Shown: piece by piece, positions 48,832 through 58,302 of the stretch | Numbering within the stretch: position 1 is the first letter of the stretch | Layout: the number at the start of each line of letters is the position of its first letter | DNA from: Oscillospiraceae bacterium | GTDB taxonomy: Bacteria > Bacillota > Clostridia > Oscillospirales > Oscillospiraceae | Reading direction: 5' to 3' | NCBI GenBank assembly: GCA_017861365.1 | Contig: JAGFXR010000005.1 | Location: forward strand, 1 to 64,000 | DNA: 64,000 bases | Made by a program: the position numbers and the translations under genes | Notes under the pieces: generated by a model | Told to the model about the DNA's origin: nothing | Databases searched by the model: none | The model's input: the letters and a program-made list of their open reading frames with translations, nothing else

Positions 48832-50253
48832 GTGAAAAAAGATAAAACCCGAAAAGTTGCTCTCGGCGGAAAACAAAAAAAGGACAAGCTTCCGTTGACC
48901 CGGGGCGACAAAATTCTGCGCGGGGTGATCATTGCGCTGTCTGTGATTCTGGCACTGATACTGGTGTTTATTGCCGTATATACGAATATAGGGGAGAAGC
49001 CGTCGGTTTCTGGCGTAGCAACAAGCACACTGGTAGATTCTACAGACACGGAAGACGAAGAAACCACCGGCACCGCGCCTAAGGTCAGCGGAGACCGGAA
49101 AGAGGACTTCTATACGTTCCTCATCGTGGGACATGACCAGGTCAGCAATAACACCGACACCATCATGCTGGCGGCCTACGACGTGAAAAACCAGAAGATC
49201 AGCGTCCTGAGCATTCCCCGTGATACTATGGTCAATGTCAGTTGGGATGTCAAAAAAATCAACTCGGTCTACAATGTCGGCGGGATCGATATGCTCAAGG
49301 AGGAGGTCTCCTCTTTAATTGGGTTTGAGCCGGACTTTACCATTGACATTGATTTGGAGGCCTTCAGCAAACTGGTTGACGCCATCGGAGGAGTGGATTT
49401 TGAGATTCCATTTGATATGTATTATGACGATCCCACTCAGGATCTGCACATCCATTTTTCAGAGGGAATGACTCATCTCGACGGGGAGGACGCAATGAAG
49501 GTGGTTCGTTTCCGCAAGAATAACGACGGAACCCACTCCGACGGAGACATTGGACGCATTAAGTTGCAGCAAAATTTTATGACCGCCCTTCTGAAGCAAT
49601 GCCTGAATATCGGAAATGTGACAAAGATCAGTGAGTTTGCAACTATCTTCAACGAGGACGTCACCACGGAGCTGACCGTGAATAATATCATTTATTTCGG
49701 GAAGGCCGTCATCAGCGGCGGCCTGAGTACGTCGGATGTTAGTTTTTATACGTTGCCCTATACAACTGGAAACTTTTGGAGCCGAACTTATGGCCAATAC
49801 CAGAGCTATGTATTTCCTATCGCGGATGATATGATTGAACTGGTGAATTCCGATTTTAACCCCTATGAAGAAGAGGTTCAGCTGAAAAATTTAGATATTC
49901 TAAGTATTAATTCCAGCGGAAAGCTGGTGTCCAGCACAGGAGTTTTGGCAGACTCAAAGGCCAACAACTATACCACCAGTTCGTCCAAGACGACGACAAC
50001 TTCCACCCAAACAGAGGAATCCTCGGAAGAGGAGGTCACTGGAAAGACGGATACCTCCAGCGAGACGGATACGTCCAGTGAGACAGAAGCTTCAGACAAG
50101 ACAGAAACCTCCTCCTCAAGCAAGACGGAAACAGCCACGTCCGCAACCGAGACAGCAACAACCACAGCGGCTACAGACGCCTCAGAAACGACTGCCGCCA
50201 CCGGCGCGTCTTCCACGGAAACTGCCACATTGGATGACGATGCGGCGGCGTAA
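48832..50253 (+). CDS. LytR-CpsA-Psr (LCP) family wall-polymer transferase
   Basis: A 473-residue membrane protein. A short basic cytoplasmic start leads to one membrane segment (about 31-55), then the LCP domain (about 90-275) with DTIMLAAYD, LSIPRDTMV and GGVDFEIPF. LCP enzymes attach polymers such as teichoic acids to peptidoglycan. The last 100 or so residues are a low-complexity Thr/Ser/Glu/Ala tail, likely outside the cell. Start is GTG with GAAAGGA upstream. It sits between nadD/yqeK and rsfS, a common clostridial order. Confidence 0.93.
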   Translation: MKKDKTRKVALGGKQKKDKLPLTRGDKILRGVIIALSVILALILVFIAVYTNIGEKPSVSGVATSTLVDSTDTEDEETTGTAPKVSGDRKEDFYTFLIVGHDQVSNNTDTIMLAAYDVKNQKISVLSIPRDTMVNVSWDVKKINSVYNVGGIDMLKEEVSSLIGFEPDFTIDIDLEAFSKLVDAIGGVDFEIPFDMYYDDPTQDLHIHFSEGMTHLDGEDAMKVVRFRKNNDGTHSDGDIGRIKLQQNFMTALLKQCLNIGNVTKISEFATIFNEDVTTELTVNNIIYFGKAVISGGLSTSDVSFYTLPYTTGNFWSRTYGQYQSYVFPIADDMIELVNSDFNPYEEEVQLKNLDILSINSSGKLVSSTGVLADSKANNYTTSSSKTTTTSTQTEESSEEEVTGKTDTSSETDTSSETEASDKTETSSSSKTETATSATETATTTAATDASETTAATGASSTETATLDDDAAA

Positions 50254-50354
50254 CCGGATCACAGCAAAAGAAGTTATGCAGGGTTTCGCCGCGCATGAAA
50301 ACGGGTCGCGGCGGATATGCTTACATCAAAGAAACAGCATGAAAGGGGAATACT

Positions 50355-50711
50355 ATGACGCCAAAGGAACTGGCATTGGCTCTCGCGAAAGCACTGGACG
50401 ATAAAAAGGGGCGGGACATCAAGGTGCTGGAGGTGAAAGACCTCTCCACAATAGCCGATTATTTTGTCATCTGCACCGCTTCCTCCACCACACAGATTAA
50501 GGCTCTGTCTGACTTCTGTGAAAAAACCATGAAGGATCACGGCGAGGAACCTCATCACATTGAGGGACACCGGGGCGGCATCTGGGTGCTGCTGGACTTT
50601 TCCAGCGTGATTGTGCATGTGTTCATGGAGGAGGCACGGCAGTTTTATGATCTGGAGCGGCTTTGGGCAGACGCCGCGCCGGTTGATTTAAGCGGCATTT
50701 TGACGGCCTGA
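50355..50711 (+). CDS. rsfS: Ribosome silencing factor RsfS
   Basis: A 118-residue protein that binds L14 and blocks subunit joining in starvation. ADYFVICTASSTTQIKALSD and WVLLDFSSVIVHVFMEEARQFYDLERLW are characteristic. GAAAGGGG precedes the ATG. Confidence 0.95.
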   Translation: MTPKELALALAKALDDKKGRDIKVLEVKDLSTIADYFVICTASSTTQIKALSDFCEKTMKDHGEEPHHIEGHRGGIWVLLDFSSVIVHVFMEEARQFYDLERLWADAAPVDLSGILTA

Positions 50712-50733
50712 TTCGGTTGGATAGCTGACACTG

Positions 50734-50761
50734 ACAGGGACATGACACGTCATGTCCCTGT
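50734..50761. repeat. Perfect 13-bp palindrome upstream of leuS
   Basis: ACAGGGACATGAC (50734-50746) and GTCATGTCCCTGT (50749-50761) are exact reverse complements with a 2-bp centre. No T tract follows, so it is not a standard terminator. It lies 29 bp before the leuS GTG and could be an operator, an mRNA hairpin or a dispersed repeat. Confidence 0.7.
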
Positions 50762-50790
50762 TGAGATATGATTGATACTATGAGGAAAGC

Positions 50791-53229
50791 GTGAGAGAGT
50801 TGAAGTACGAGTTTTCTGAAATCGAAAAAAAATGGCAGGCAAAATGGCTGGAGGTCAAGCCATTTGCCGCATCCAATCAAAGTGACAAGCCAAAATTTTA
50901 CGGTCTGATTGAATTTCCGTATCCTTCCGGCGAAGGGCTCCATGTGGGGCATCCCAGACCCTTCACCGCGATGGACATCATCTGCCGTAAGCGCCGGATG
51001 CAGGGCTATAACGTGCTGTTCCCCATTGGCTATGATGCCTTCGGCCTGCCCACGGAGAACTACGCCATTAAGAATCATATCCATCCCAAAATCGTCACCC
51101 ACCGCAATATCGCTCGCTTCCGCAGCCAGCTCCAGATGCTTGGCTATTCCTTTGACTGGGATCGGGAGATCGACACCACCGCTCCTGATTACTATAAGTG
51201 GACTCAGTGGATTTTCTTGCAGCTTTATCAAAAGGGTCTGGCATATAAGGCCACCATGCCGGTGAATTGGTGTACCTCCTGCAAGTGCGTGCTGGCAAAC
51301 GAGGAGGCGGTCAATGGCGTATGCGAACGCTGCGGCGCGCCTGTGGTGCGGAAGGAAAAAAGCCAGTGGATGCTGAAGATCACAGAATATGCCCAGCGGC
51401 TGATTGACGATCTGGACGACGTGGATTATATCGAGCGGGTTAAAATCCAGCAGCGCAACTGGATCGGCAGGAGCACGGGAGCTGAGGTGAACTTTGACAC
51501 CACAGCGGGCGACAAGCTGCGGATTTATACTACCCGTCCCGACACCCTGTTTGGTGCCACCTACATGGTCATGTCGCCCGAGCATGAGTATCTGAGGCGA
51601 TGGGCGGACAAGCTGGACAATTGGGATGAGGTTGCCGCCTATATGGATGCCGCCGCCCGCAAATCCGATTTCGAACGCTCTGAGCTGAACAAGGAAAAGA
51701 CCGGCGTGGAGCTGAAGGGTGTTCGTGCCGTTAATCCGGTCAATCAGAAGGAAATTCCGATTTTTATTTCCGACTATGTTCTGGCTTCTTACGGAACTGG
51801 CGCCATTATGGCGGTGCCTGCTCACGATACCCGTGACTGGGAGTTTGCGACGAAATTCCGGCTGCCAATCATTGAGGTGGTCAAGGGCGGAGCAAAGAGC
51901 GTTCAGGAGGAGGCCTTCACTGACTGCGAGACGGGAGTGATGACCAATTCCGAATTTCTGAACGGACTGAGCGTTGAGGACGCGAAAAGTGCCATCGTGA
52001 AGTACATGGAAGAACAGGGACTGGGAGAGAGCAAGGTCAACTACAAGCTCCGGGACTGGGTTTTTTCACGTCAGCGCTACTGGGGTGAGCCGATCCCCAT
52101 GGTGTTCTGCGATACCTGTGGATGGGTGCCAGTACCGGAAGAGCAGCTGCCTGTTTTGCTGCCCGACGTGGAGAGCTATGAGCCCACGGACACCGGGGAG
52201 TCCCCCCTCTCCAAGATGACTGACTGGGTGGCAACCACCTGCCCCCACTGCGGCGGCCACGCCAGGCGGGAGACCGACACCATGCCCCAGTGGGCTGGCT
52301 CCAGCTGGTATTTTCTGCGGTACATGGATCCGGACAATGGTGAGGCGCTGGCATCCAAGGAGGCACTGGCATACTGGTCGCCTGTGGATTGGTATAACGG
52401 CGGTATGGAGCATACCACACTTCACCTGCTGTACAGCAGGTTCTGGCATAAATTTCTCTACGACATCGGCGTGGTGCCCACCAAGGAGCCTTATCACAAG
52501 CGCACCAGCCACGGCATGATTCTGGGCGAGGGCGGCGAAAAAATGTCCAAGTCCAGAGGCAATGTGGTCAATCCCAATGATATTGTGGAGCAGTACGGCG
52601 CGGATACTATGCGCCTGCATATTATGTTCATCGGAGACTTTGAAAAGGCGGTTTCCTGGTCAAACGAGGCGGTGAAGGGCAGTAAGCGGTTTTTAGACCG
52701 CGTGTGGAATCTGGGCGAGAGCTGTGCCGATTCTCTGGAGCAGACGCCCGCAAACGAGGCCGGTATCCACAAGACCATCAAAAAGGTAACCGCCGATATC
52801 GAAGAGCTGAAATTTAACACGGCAATCGCCGCCATGATGGGCCTGGTCAATGATTTTTACGCCAATGGCTGCACCAAGGGAGATATGAAGCCCCTGCTGC
52901 TGCTGCTTTCTCCCTTTGCGCCGCACATTGCCGAGGAGCTGTGGGAGCTGTTGGGCTTTGCCGCCTCCGAGGGAGCGATGGCGTGCCGGCAGGGCTGGCC
53001 CGTCTACGACGAGGGCAAGACGGTGGAACAGGAGGTTACGCTGGCGGTTCAGGTGGGCGGTAAGCTCAAAGCCACCGTCACCGTCCCTATGGACAGCGAA
53101 CAGGATACGGTGGTTGCCGCGGCCATGACGGATGCCAAGGTGGCGAAGCTTTCCGAGGGAATGGAGCTTGTAAAGATCATTCTGGTTAAAAACAAGCTTG
53201 TGAACCTGATTTTTAAACCGAAAGCCTGA
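50791..53229 (+). CDS. leuS: Leucyl-tRNA synthetase
   Basis: An 812-residue class I synthetase. The HIGH motif is HVGH in [14 protein letters not shown] near residue 50, and KMSKS is present near residue 584. The editing domain (about 220-400) and zinc-type Cys clusters ([21 protein letters not shown]) are in place. Start is GTG following GAGGAAAG. Ends the rph-to-leuS cluster; a T-box leader is not visible upstream. Confidence 0.97.
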   Translation: MRELKYEFSEIEKKWQAKWLEVKPFAASNQSDKPKFYGLIEFPYPSGEGLHVGHPRPFTAMDIICRKRRMQGYNVLFPIGYDAFGLPTENYAIKNHIHPKIVTHRNIARFRSQLQMLGYSFDWDREIDTTAPDYYKWTQWIFLQLYQKGLAYKATMPVNWCTSCKCVLANEEAVNGVCERCGAPVVRKEKSQWMLKITEYAQRLIDDLDDVDYIERVKIQQRNWIGRSTGAEVNFDTTAGDKLRIYTTRPDTLFGATYMVMSPEHEYLRRWADKLDNWDEVAAYMDAAARKSDFERSELNKEKTGVELKGVRAVNPVNQKEIPIFISDYVLASYGTGAIMAVPAHDTRDWEFATKFRLPIIEVVKGGAKSVQEEAFTDCETGVMTNSEFLNGLSVEDAKSAIVKYMEEQGLGESKVNYKLRDWVFSRQRYWGEPIPMVFCDTCGWVPVPEEQLPVLLPDVESYEPTDTGESPLSKMTDWVATTCPHCGGHARRETDTMPQWAGSSWYFLRYMDPDNGEALASKEALAYWSPVDWYNGGMEHTTLHLLYSRFWHKFLYDIGVVPTKEPYHKRTSHGMILGEGGEKMSKSRGNVVNPNDIVEQYGADTMRLHIMFIGDFEKAVSWSNEAVKGSKRFLDRVWNLGESCADSLEQTPANEAGIHKTIKKVTADIEELKFNTAIAAMMGLVNDFYANGCTKGDMKPLLLLLSPFAPHIAEELWELLGFAASEGAMACRQGWPVYDEGKTVEQEVTLAVQVGGKLKATVTVPMDSEQDTVVAAAMTDAKVAKLSEGMELVKIILVKNKLVNLIFKPKA

Positions 53230-53297
53230 GCCTTGCGGTTGCGCCAAGTGCCCTGAGAAATATTTGCTCGGAGGGACTTTCGGACGAAAACTCCATC

Positions 53298-53326
53298 TTG
53301 ACAAACGGTTAAAAATTGCATATAAT
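53298..53326 (+). promoter_or_regulatory. Consensus SigA promoter for rpsU
   Basis: Perfect TTGACA (53298-53303) and perfect TATAAT (53321-53326) with a 17-bp spacer. The leader to rpsU is about 70 nt. Confidence 0.88.
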
Positions 53327-53400
53327 GATAGCGATAAAGCCATAGTATCGTGGCCCTTAGTGACGGGTTTCCCCGCCACATTGGAGGGAGGGGAAATATA

Positions 53401-53583
53401 ATGTCGGAAGTGCATGTGCGCGAAAATGAATCCTTGGACAGTGCATTGAAGCGGTTTAAACGCAGCTGTGCTAAATCTGGTGTGCTGGCTGAGGTGCGCA
53501 AGCGTGAGTATTATGACAGCCCGAGCGTAAAGCGCCGTAAGAAGTCTGAGGCAGCCCGCAAGAACAAGAAGAAATTTAACTGA
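53401..53583 (+). CDS. rpsU: 30S ribosomal protein S21
   Basis: A 60-residue basic protein. It begins [20 protein letters not shown] and ends in a Lys/Arg-rich tail, as the family does. GGAGGGAGGGG precedes the ATG at 53401. Own promoter and terminator, so a single-gene unit. Confidence 0.96.
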   Translation: MSEVHVRENESLDSALKRFKRSCAKSGVLAEVRKREYYDSPSVKRRKKSEAARKNKKKFN

Positions 53584-53590
53584 TAAAGCT

Positions 53591-53621
53591 AAGCCCCTGC
53601 GCGCTGCGCGGGGGCTTTTCT
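53591..53621. terminator. Rho-independent terminator after rpsU
   Basis: AAGCCCCTGCGC (53591-53602) pairs with GCGCGGGGGCTT (53606-53617), one G-T pair, followed by TTTT-rich sequence. It lies between convergent genes and may serve both. Confidence 0.88.
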
Positions 53622-53648
53622 TGTATGGTAATATTATAGCCTCAGAGA

Positions 53649-54413
53649 TTACTCCAGCAGTTCCGTTAATAAATCGTCCACTTCGGCGTAAACTAAAAGA
53701 ATATCGGTAATGCCTGCCTGGTGTGCGATCTGAATTTTTTTTCGAATACTGCTGGCGTCGTCGAATAAAACGAAATGAGCTCCGGAATCGCGATTCATAT
53801 ATGTAAAATAGTGGGCGCAGAGTTCACTGGAAAAGTAGATGGATGGCCCGCGCCGGGCAATCCGGTTTTTCAGCTCCTCCTGAGTCAGGGTGGTTCCTGT
53901 CCCGCCGGGTGCGGGAAGATAGAAGTCCTCCGCCATCCGCTCCACCGTCATAGCCACCCGCTTTTCTCCGTACTGCTCCATCACTTCCTTCAGCCGCTGG
54001 CGCAGGGAGCCGCCGGAAATGGCGGAGGAAACGATCACTTTGGCATGGTTGGACGAGGAAGCGTACGCTTCGGTGACAAACAGGGGCAGGTTTCGTCTTG
54101 CCAGCCCCTCGCCAAGAGCCGAGATGAGTTTTCCCAGCAGTACCGAGAAGCTGCCCTCAAAGTCGCAGATGACACCTTCAAAGCTTCTGATGGAGCATTC
54201 CCGCACTACTTCCTGAAGAAAGGGGTTTAGGTCGCCGCGGGTGTCGAATTGCTGGTCTGATATGACCATATATCCGCCCCGCAGCGATACCGGGATGCTG
54301 GCGCGGAGCAGATGGGGACCGGGGCCAATGCGGTAGGCCATATGAGCCAAACGCAGGTTATAGGGCTGTGCCAGATGGATCTGGTCAGGAGTAACAGTGA
54401 GAATCAGCGGCAT
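53649..54413 (-). CDS. Hypothetical protein, probably a degenerate GH18-like TIM barrel
   Basis: A 254-residue protein, soluble by sequence and without a signal peptide. It has a segment FEGVICDFEG where GH18 enzymes carry the DxxDxDxE catalytic strand, but only part of that motif is kept and the catalytic Glu is uncertain. The C-terminus, FDDASSIRKKIQIAHQAGI followed by a DILLVYAEVDDLL strand, strongly recalls the final strands of GH18 proteins such as spore-coat YaaH. I therefore suggest a GH18-related fold with possibly no chitinase activity. The ATG at 54413 follows a G-rich site; the frame is open upstream to 54467. Single gene, convergent with rpsU and divergent from yqeG. Confidence 0.6.
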   Translation of the reverse strand: MPLILTVTPDQIHLAQPYNLRLAHMAYRIGPGPHLLRASIPVSLRGGYMVISDQQFDTRGDLNPFLQEVVRECSIRSFEGVICDFEGSFSVLLGKLISALGEGLARRNLPLFVTEAYASSSNHAKVIVSSAISGGSLRQRLKEVMEQYGEKRVAMTVERMAEDFYLPAPGGTGTTLTQEELKNRIARRGPSIYFSSELCAHYFTYMNRDSGAHFVLFDDASSIRKKIQIAHQAGITDILLVYAEVDDLLTELLE

Positions 54414-54514
54414 AGTGGAACCCCCTTGTCCGAATAAGGCATTGATGGTATACTCAATCATGACCATGATATGTTCTTCAGAATAAAAAGAGACCCGTTA
54501 GACGAGGTGATTTT

Positions 54515-55018
54515 TTGGCTTTTTCCATAATACCGGATGAAGTTTGCGATTCGATTTTTAATATTGATCTCCATAAGCTCAAACGGGAGGGCATTACGCT
54601 GCTTCTGGCTGATTTGGATAACACGCTGATTCCATATTCGGAGTCGGAGTGGAATGAGTCGCTGATGGATTGGGAGAAACAGCTGAGAGAAAACGGAATC
54701 TCTCTGTTTGTTCTGTCTAACAGCAGGAAGAGTGAGCGGGTTCCGGGGTTTTGCAGGACGGCGGGAATTCCCTACCTCAGCCACGCGGGCAAGCCTCGCA
54801 GGGTGGGTTTTTGGAAGGCTATGGAACAGATGGGCGCCGGGCCGTCCCAAACCATCATGGTGGGGGATCAGCTGTTCACCGATTGCCTCGGCGCAAAAAA
54901 TGCGGGAATTCCCGTGATTCTCGTCAAGCCGATTCGGTTTGGAAATCCACTCCGCGCCATTCGCTACGCGGTGGAGCTGCCCTTTCGGGGCATTGGGAGA
55001 AGGAGGAGAAGAACATGA
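54515..55018 (+). CDS. yqeG: YqeG family HAD-type phosphatase
   Basis: A 167-residue HAD IIIA phosphatase. Motif I is LLADLDNTLIPY, motif II is the Ser/Asn region FVLSNSRKSERV, and motif IV lies in MVGDQLFTDCLGAKNAGI. B. subtilis YqeG is of the same kind; substrate unknown. Start is TTG with GAGGTG 6 nt upstream. Overlaps nfo by 4 bp. Confidence 0.92.
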   Translation: MAFSIIPDEVCDSIFNIDLHKLKREGITLLLADLDNTLIPYSESEWNESLMDWEKQLRENGISLFVLSNSRKSERVPGFCRTAGIPYLSHAGKPRRVGFWKAMEQMGAGPSQTIMVGDQLFTDCLGAKNAGIPVILVKPIRFGNPLRAIRYAVELPFRGIGRRRRRT

Positions 55019-55899
55019 GCGCAAGGTTTGGACCGGCTGGAAATTCGGAGTATTATACGGAACATGTGAGTAAAGCTACGGTGAATGCGCCTGAGTGGCT
55101 GGCTGAGATCGGGCTGGACTGCTATGAATACCAGTGCGGCAAGGGGGTCAACGTGGGGGCGGAGACGGCCCGGAACATTGGAAATAAGGCGAAAGAATTC
55201 GGCATTTCCCTCTCCCTGCACGCGCCGTATTTTATCAATCTGGCAAATCCGGATGAGGAGAGCCGGAAGAAAACCATCGGCTACATCATCACCTCTTGTC
55301 AGGCAGCGGAGTGGATGGGTGCGGGGCGGGTAATCATCCACACGGGGGCGCTGATGAAGCGCTCACGGCGGGAGGCGCTGGATATCGCGCGGGAGACGCT
55401 GCTTGCCGTGATCGCCGCCTGCGACGAGGCGGGATACGGACATATGAACCTTTGCCCCGAGACCATGGGGAAAATCAATCAGCTGGGAGATCTGGACGAG
55501 GTGCTAGAGCTCTGCGGGCTGGATGAGCGGCTGATTCCCTGCGTGGACTTCGGGCATCTGTATGCCAGAACTCTGGGCGAGCTGTCCGGGGATGCGGCCT
55601 GTGAAGCACTCCTGAACACCATGGAGCGCGCGCTGGGGGAGGAGCGGGCGAGCCGCTTCCACAGCCACTTTTCCAAAATTGAATTCACCCAAAACGGAGG
55701 GGAAAAACGGCACCTGACCTTTGGGCAGGACACGTTTGGACCTGATTGGACGCCGCTGGCCCGGGCTGTGGCCCAGAGGGGCTGGAGCCCCACCTTCATC
55801 TGTGAGTCAGCTGGGACACAGTCGGAGGACGCACTGGAAATGAAACGGATTTATCAAGGCTTTCTCAAAGAAGAACAGGGGAGAGGGGCGATGTTATGA
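55015..55899 (+). CDS. nfo: Deoxyribonuclease IV (AP endonuclease family 2)
   Basis: A 294-residue zinc TIM-barrel enzyme of base-excision repair. Expected metal ligands are seen in order: LHAPYF, IIHTGA, CPETMGK, CVDFGH, FHSHFSKIEF and ICESAG. The ATG overlaps the yqeG stop (ATGA); the frame stays open upstream inside yqeG. Its own stop overlaps the next ATG by 4 bp, so the three genes are probably coupled. Confidence 0.94.
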   Translation: MSARFGPAGNSEYYTEHVSKATVNAPEWLAEIGLDCYEYQCGKGVNVGAETARNIGNKAKEFGISLSLHAPYFINLANPDEESRKKTIGYIITSCQAAEWMGAGRVIIHTGALMKRSRREALDIARETLLAVIAACDEAGYGHMNLCPETMGKINQLGDLDEVLELCGLDERLIPCVDFGHLYARTLGELSGDAACEALLNTMERALGEERASRFHSHFSKIEFTQNGGEKRHLTFGQDTFGPDWTPLARAVAQRGWSPTFICESAGTQSEDALEMKRIYQGFLKEEQGRGAML

Positions 55900-56963
55900 A
55901 TCATTTTGGACAGATCGCGGCAAAACTGGAGGAGTATCAGCTTGACGCGATGCTGATCACCAGCCATCCGGGGGAACTGTACGCGGTGGGTTTCCAAGGA
56001 GAGGGAACCGCCCTGATCACGCCGGACGAAACATATTATTTCACCGATTCACGGTACATGGAGGCGGCGGGCAAGCAGATTGAGCGTGCCTCCATTGCGA
56101 TGGTGGGAGGCGTACGGTCTCATGGCTCGCTGACGAGGGAAGCTATAGAACGCCTGGGCATCCGGCGGCTTGGCTTTGAGGACGGAGACATGACCGTGGC
56201 GGCCTATGAAAAATGGAAAGGGCAGCTTCCAGGCTGCGAGCTGATTCCGGCGGGACGCCTGCTGGGCGGCCTGCGGGCCTCCAAGGATGAGGATGAACTC
56301 CGGTGTATGCGGCAGGCTCAGCGGATTACCGATCTGGCGTTTGCTGAAATCCTGAATTTTATCAAGCCAGGAGTGACCGAGCGGGAGGTAGCGGCGCGGC
56401 TGGTGTATGAGCAGCTCCGGCTGGGCGCGGAAAAGATGTCCTTTGACCCCATTGTAGTAACCGGGGCCAACGGCAGCCTGCCTCATGGCCATCCTGGAGA
56501 CACGGTGATTTCCCAAGGATGCTTTGTTACCATGGATTTTGGGTGCGTGTGGGGAAATTACTGCTCCGACATGACCAGAACGGTGGCAGTGGGACAGCCC
56601 ACAGACGAGATGCGGGTTGTTTATGACACGGTTTTAAAAGCGCAGCTGGCAGGGATCGCCTTTGCCAGGGCGGGAGTGACAGGCCGGAGCATTGACGCTG
56701 CGGCCAGGGGGGTAATCGAGGAGGCTGGATACGGAGCATATTTCGGCCACAGCTTCGGGCACAGTCTGGGCATTGAGATTCATGAATCCCCCAACGCCTC
56801 CTCTGCCAATGAAGAAGCGATGCCTGTGGGTGCGGTGATTTCCGCCGAACCGGGGATTTATATTCCGGAGCGCTTCGGGGTGCGCATTGAGGATGTCATT
56901 GTTTTGAGGCAGGGCGGCTGTGAGGACATCACCAACGCTCCAAAACAATTGCTGATTCTATAA
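55896..56963 (+). CDS. M24 family Xaa-Pro aminopeptidase
   Basis: A 355-residue metallopeptidase. The creatinase-like N-terminal domain spans about 1-125. The pita-bread catalytic domain shows the metal ligands: Asp in TMDFGCVWGNYCSDMTR, His in FGHSFGHSLGIEIHE, Glu in SAEPGIYIP and Glu in GVRIEDVIVL. Cuts N-terminal residues before proline in the family. Encoded just before efp, an order common in Firmicutes. Confidence 0.94.
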   Translation: MNHFGQIAAKLEEYQLDAMLITSHPGELYAVGFQGEGTALITPDETYYFTDSRYMEAAGKQIERASIAMVGGVRSHGSLTREAIERLGIRRLGFEDGDMTVAAYEKWKGQLPGCELIPAGRLLGGLRASKDEDELRCMRQAQRITDLAFAEILNFIKPGVTEREVAARLVYEQLRLGAEKMSFDPIVVTGANGSLPHGHPGDTVISQGCFVTMDFGCVWGNYCSDMTRTVAVGQPTDEMRVVYDTVLKAQLAGIAFARAGVTGRSIDAAARGVIEEAGYGAYFGHSFGHSLGIEIHESPNASSANEEAMPVGAVISAEPGIYIPERFGVRIEDVIVLRQGGCEDITNAPKQLLIL

Positions 56964-56980
56964 AACCCCCATAATTATCC

Positions 56981-57009
56981 TTGCATTAGGAATGAGAATC
57001 AGGTATAAT
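56981..57009 (+). promoter_or_regulatory. SigA promoter for efp
   Basis: TTGCAT (56981-56986) and perfect TATAAT (57004-57009) with a 17-bp spacer. The leader to efp is about 140 nt. Confidence 0.75.
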
Positions 57010-57153
57010 AATCATATCGTGACTATTTGCAGGAGTTGTGTTGTGCCGGGCAGGCACAGCCGGAGCAGTGTGCGTTCGGCCCGCCGCGATGCAGGCGGGC
57101 GGCATCCGTTCTGTTTCACCGCATAGAGAAACTTTTTTTGGAGGAAGATACCA

Positions 57154-57717
57154 ATGATTACTGCCAGTGAATTTCGGAACGGCGTTACCTTTGAGATGGA
57201 TAGTCAGGTAATGCAGGTGATCGAATTCCAGCACGTCAAACCCGGAAAAGGTGCGGCGTTCGTGCGCACCAAGATGAAAAACGTGATGACCGGCGCCGTG
57301 ACCGAGACTTCATTTAACCCCACCGCCAAGTTTGAGAGCGCTTTTGTTGAGCGCAAGGATATGGAATACAGTTACAACGACGGGGATCTCTATTATTTTA
57401 TGGATCCCGAGACCTTTGAGCTGGTACCCATTGACGGTCATGTATTAGGAGACAGCTTCCGCTTTGTGACCGAGAATATGGTCTGCAAAATTCAGAGCTA
57501 TAAGAACAAGGTGTTTGGTGTTGAGCCGCCCAACTTTGTGGAACTGGTGATTCAGGAGACCGACCCCGGCTTCAAGGGTGATACGGCCACCAACGTTACC
57601 AAGCCCGCGATTCTGGAAACCGGAGCGGAAATCAAGGTGCCGCTGTTCATTAACCCCGGTGATAAAATCAAGATTGATACCCGCACCGGCGAGTATTTGG
57701 AGCGTTCCAAGGGTTAA
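57154..57717 (+). CDS. efp: Elongation factor P
   Basis: A 187-residue factor that relieves ribosome stalling at polyproline. The KOW-like N-terminal domain carries the tip loop [13 protein letters not shown], with the Lys that is modified in some bacteria. The two OB domains follow, with [22 protein letters not shown] precedes the ATG. Followed 55 bp later by the zinc-ribbon protein. Confidence 0.97.
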   Translation: MITASEFRNGVTFEMDSQVMQVIEFQHVKPGKGAAFVRTKMKNVMTGAVTETSFNPTAKFESAFVERKDMEYSYNDGDLYYFMDPETFELVPIDGHVLGDSFRFVTENMVCKIQSYKNKVFGVEPPNFVELVIQETDPGFKGDTATNVTKPAILETGAEIKVPLFINPGDKIKIDTRTGEYLERSKG

Positions 57718-57772
57718 TTTAGATGGATTTCGGGTATCATTTCCTTAAAATTCATCAGAGGAGGACTGTCAA

Positions 57773-58228
57773 ATGACAATTTCCGAAAAGGTTGCTTATA
57801 TCAAAGGTATGTATGATGGGATGGCCTTGAACACCGAGACATCCAAAGAGGCAAAGCTGATTGGCGCAATCATTGACGTGCTGGAGGAAGTAGGACTCTC
57901 CATCGAGGATCTGGAGGATACCACCGAGGTACTCAGCGAGGGCTTGGACGCCATTTCTGAGGATCTGGAGGATGTGGAAGATATTCTCTATGATGACGAA
58001 GACGAAGAGGATGACTGTTGCGGGCACGATCATGGCCACGAAGATGAGGATGAAGATTTCTTTGAAATCAGCTGTCCCAACTGCAATGAAGAGCTTGTAA
58101 TTGACGAGGACATTCTGAAGGCGGGCGAGATTCAGTGTCCCGGCTGCGGCCAAAAGTTTACACTGAACTTTTCCGACGAATGCGGCTGCGGTGAATGCGG
58201 CTGCGATCATGATCACGACGAGGAATAA
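57773..58228 (+). CDS. Acidic His/Cys-rich zinc-ribbon protein (CD1247-like)
   Basis: A 151-residue cytoplasmic protein. Residues 1-75 form a conserved helical domain (MTISEKVAYIKGMYDGM) seen downstream of efp in clostridia under the CD1247 name. The middle is an Asp/Glu run with CCGHDHGHEDED. A zinc ribbon follows with CPNC and CPGC. The end is another metal-binding-looking segment, CGCGECGCDHDHDEE. AGAGGAGG precedes the ATG. It shares the efp unit and is followed by a strong terminator. Function unknown; a metal-binding or translation-linked role is inference. Confidence 0.85.
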   Translation: MTISEKVAYIKGMYDGMALNTETSKEAKLIGAIIDVLEEVGLSIEDLEDTTEVLSEGLDAISEDLEDVEDILYDDEDEEDDCCGHDHGHEDEDEDFFEISCPNCNEELVIDEDILKAGEIQCPGCGQKFTLNFSDECGCGECGCDHDHDEE

Positions 58229-58233
58229 TAGTT

Positions 58234-58275
58234 AAATCAATGGCCGCCGTTCCCGGCGGCCATTGATTTTTTTTT
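58234..58275 (+). terminator. Rho-independent terminator after the efp unit
   Basis: A perfect 16-bp stem pairs AAATCAATGGCCGCCG with CGGCGGCCATTGATTT around a TTCC loop, followed by a run of T. It may also serve the minus-strand SLOG gene. Confidence 0.95.
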
Positions 58276-58302
58276 ATATCTATATGAACGGCTGGGCTGG
58301 AG

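Noticed and set aside
53230-53297. Imperfect hairpin after leuS as a terminator
   Set aside because: The pairing around AAGTGCCCT and AGGGACTT is interrupted, and no T run follows.
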